A stretch of 6,375 nucleotides of DNA from Clostridiales bacterium (GTDB lineage: Bacteria > Bacillota > Clostridia > Saccharofermentanales > UBA5734): positions 1 through 6,375 of the forward strand of contig SLMY01000042.1 of the NCBI GenBank assembly GCA_007133255.1. Direction: 5' to 3'. The notes beneath the pieces were generated by a model that saw only the letters and a program-made list of their open reading frames with translations, searched no databases and was not told where the DNA came from. Of this stretch, positions 6,015 through 6,375 are shown piece by piece. Within the stretch, counting starts at the first letter, position 1; each line of letters starts with the position of its first letter. A program made the position numbers and the translations under genes.

Positions 6015-6046
6015 ACCTATTTATGTCAGCACCTATTTATATCAAC
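6015..6046. repeat. Tandem 16-base repeat
   Basis: ACCTATTTATGTCAGC (6015-6030) is followed directly by ACCTATTTATATCAAC (6031-6046), 14 of 16 bases identical. ATGTCAGC recurs at 6142-6149. The repeat overlaps the stop codon of the broken frame at 6042-6200. Confidence 0.7.
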
Positions 6047-6200
6047 AGCCTTTCAGAGAGGCAAGGAACAAAGGAACAAACAAATACCGGGCATCAACCA
6101 GGTCACGATTTCTTTTCTGCTTTTTAACTGGCAAATTGAAAATGTCAGCGGCCCAATCATACACCGGGGCGGCGTCGTGTCCCGTTTGCCCTCGTGAAGA
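6042..6200 (-). pseudogene. Fragment resembling a DnaA-type C-terminal DNA-binding domain
   Basis: A minus-strand frame of 52 codons between stops, read by me. Its centre, VYDWAADIFNLPVKKQKRN followed by RDLVDARYLF, resembles the helix-turn-helix region of DnaA C-terminal domains (pattern V..F.V....L..KKR.R..V.AR......L), which also occurs in phage and mobile-element proteins. The frame is closed by TAG (6203-6201) and TGA (6212-6210) on the intron side and by TGA at 6042, before the second half of such a domain. It has no start codon with a ribosome binding site. I read it as a decayed gene piece beside the group II intron. The family match is by eye only; it may be chance coding. Confidence 0.35.
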
Positions 6201-6212
6201 CTAGCAATTTCA

Positions 6213-6375
6213 ATCGGGTAGGACCCCGGCCATTATTTGACCGGGGGACCTCCCACAACACCGTGCGTACCGTTCGGTACACGGCGCTTCCAAAGTTTAC
6301 AGTTTACGAATTAGAATAGCATTCCGTCAAATTGAGATATCCAGCTCTCTTAATTAGAGCAATTGGGATTGAGCG
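6213..6375 (-). mobile_element. Group II intron, 3' end (continues past right edge)
   Basis: Minus strand, in order: the end of the intron-encoded protein (stop at 6304), domain V (about 6258-6287) and domain VI (about 6216-6254), ending CCCGAT at 6213 with the required terminal AY. Domain V has lower strands GCGCCGTGT and GCACGGTGT, a two-base AC bulge, and a short ACC-GAAC-GGT tip; its catalytic triad is CGC rather than AGC. Domain VI pairs GGG-A-GG with CC-T-CCC, leaving A6219 unpaired 7 bases (counting itself) from the 3' end: the branch-point adenosine. Such introns are self-splicing retroelements. The downstream exon starts at 6212. Confidence 0.88.
6304..6375 (-). CDS. Group II intron maturase/reverse transcriptase, last 23 residues
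   Basis: Only the C-terminus is present: 23 codons and a TAA, including IPIALIKRAGYLNLTECY. The call rests mainly on position: an open frame ending 13 bases before domain V is where the intron-encoded protein normally ends. The peptide alone is too short to prove the family; its P..L....GYL.L...Y pattern fits what I remember of such C-termini. Confidence 0.65.
   Translation of the reverse strand, partial: RSIPIALIKRAGYLNLTECYSNS

Larger units (their letters stand above)
5781..6041. other. Repeat-rich region upstream of the fasciclin gene
   Basis: About 260 bases without a convincing gene. It holds a likely minus-strand promoter (5928-5936), two related small palindromes (5853-5866, 5893-5906), a direct repeat (5956-6000) and most of a tandem repeat (6015-6046). 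The short plus-strand open frames at 5787-5969 and 5991-6197 have no ribosome binding site and no recognisable sequence. Confidence 0.55.

Noticed and set aside
5991..6197. Plus-strand 68-residue open frame
   Set aside because: Unlike any protein I know, lacks a ribosome binding site, and runs across repeats and the antisense broken frame.
6015..6212. End of an IS21-like insertion sequence
   Set aside because: The ATGTCAGC motifs and repeated ends recalled IS21-type termini, but no istA/istB remnant or clear terminal inverted repeat could be shown, and another frame gave a better DnaA-C-like reading.

Overview
The window looks like chromosomal DNA from a low-to-moderate GC Bacillota, probably a Clostridia-like anaerobe. 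Evidence for this: strong AGGAGG-type ribosome binding sites with GTG and TTG starts, a NusG-domain-II / Gx-transporter pair, a DUF3006 protein, a sortase-type cell-wall signal (VPATG) and A+T-rich intergenic DNA. I cannot name a genus.

Left part (1-1760, minus strand): an apparent three-gene operon. A membrane-anchored NusG domain II protein comes first, then a Gx-transporter / heptaprenyl-diphosphate-synthase-component-I-like membrane protein, then a PAP2 phosphatase cut by the left edge. The first two resemble the EetA/EetB pair of flavin-based extracellular electron transfer loci. The PAP2 enzyme suggests a link to polyprenyl phosphates. The exact joint role is inference.

Middle (1761-4036): a 323-base spacer with a palindrome; a small DUF3006 protein on the plus strand; a tRNA-Arg(CCU) with a textbook promoter and a bidirectional terminator; and, converging on that terminator, an unrecognised minus-strand gene. 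That gene encodes a single-pass membrane protein whose cytoplasmic N-terminus is made of Gln/Asn/Pro-rich 12-residue repeats.

Right-centre (4037-5766): an mscS small mechanosensitive channel gene, then a short interval with an extended -10 promoter that leads into no gene but into a foldable sequence (candidate small RNA). Next is a minus-strand gene for a secreted fasciclin-domain (FAS1) protein with a C-terminal wall-anchoring signal and its own terminator. Several genes here (mscS, FAS1, the Q/N-rich protein) act at the cell envelope, but they are transcribed separately.

Right end (5781-6375): a repeat-rich upstream region of the FAS1 gene, a short broken reading frame resembling a DnaA-type C-terminal DNA-binding domain, and the 3' end of a group II intron on the minus strand (maturase C-terminus, domains V and VI, branch-point A, 3' splice site). 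The intron continues beyond the right edge. This end is the only clearly mobile part of the window.

No CRISPR array, rRNA, phage module or recognisable defence system was seen. The best candidates for something undescribed are the orphan-promoter RNA at 4952-5092 and the Q/N-repeat membrane protein at 2724-3632.
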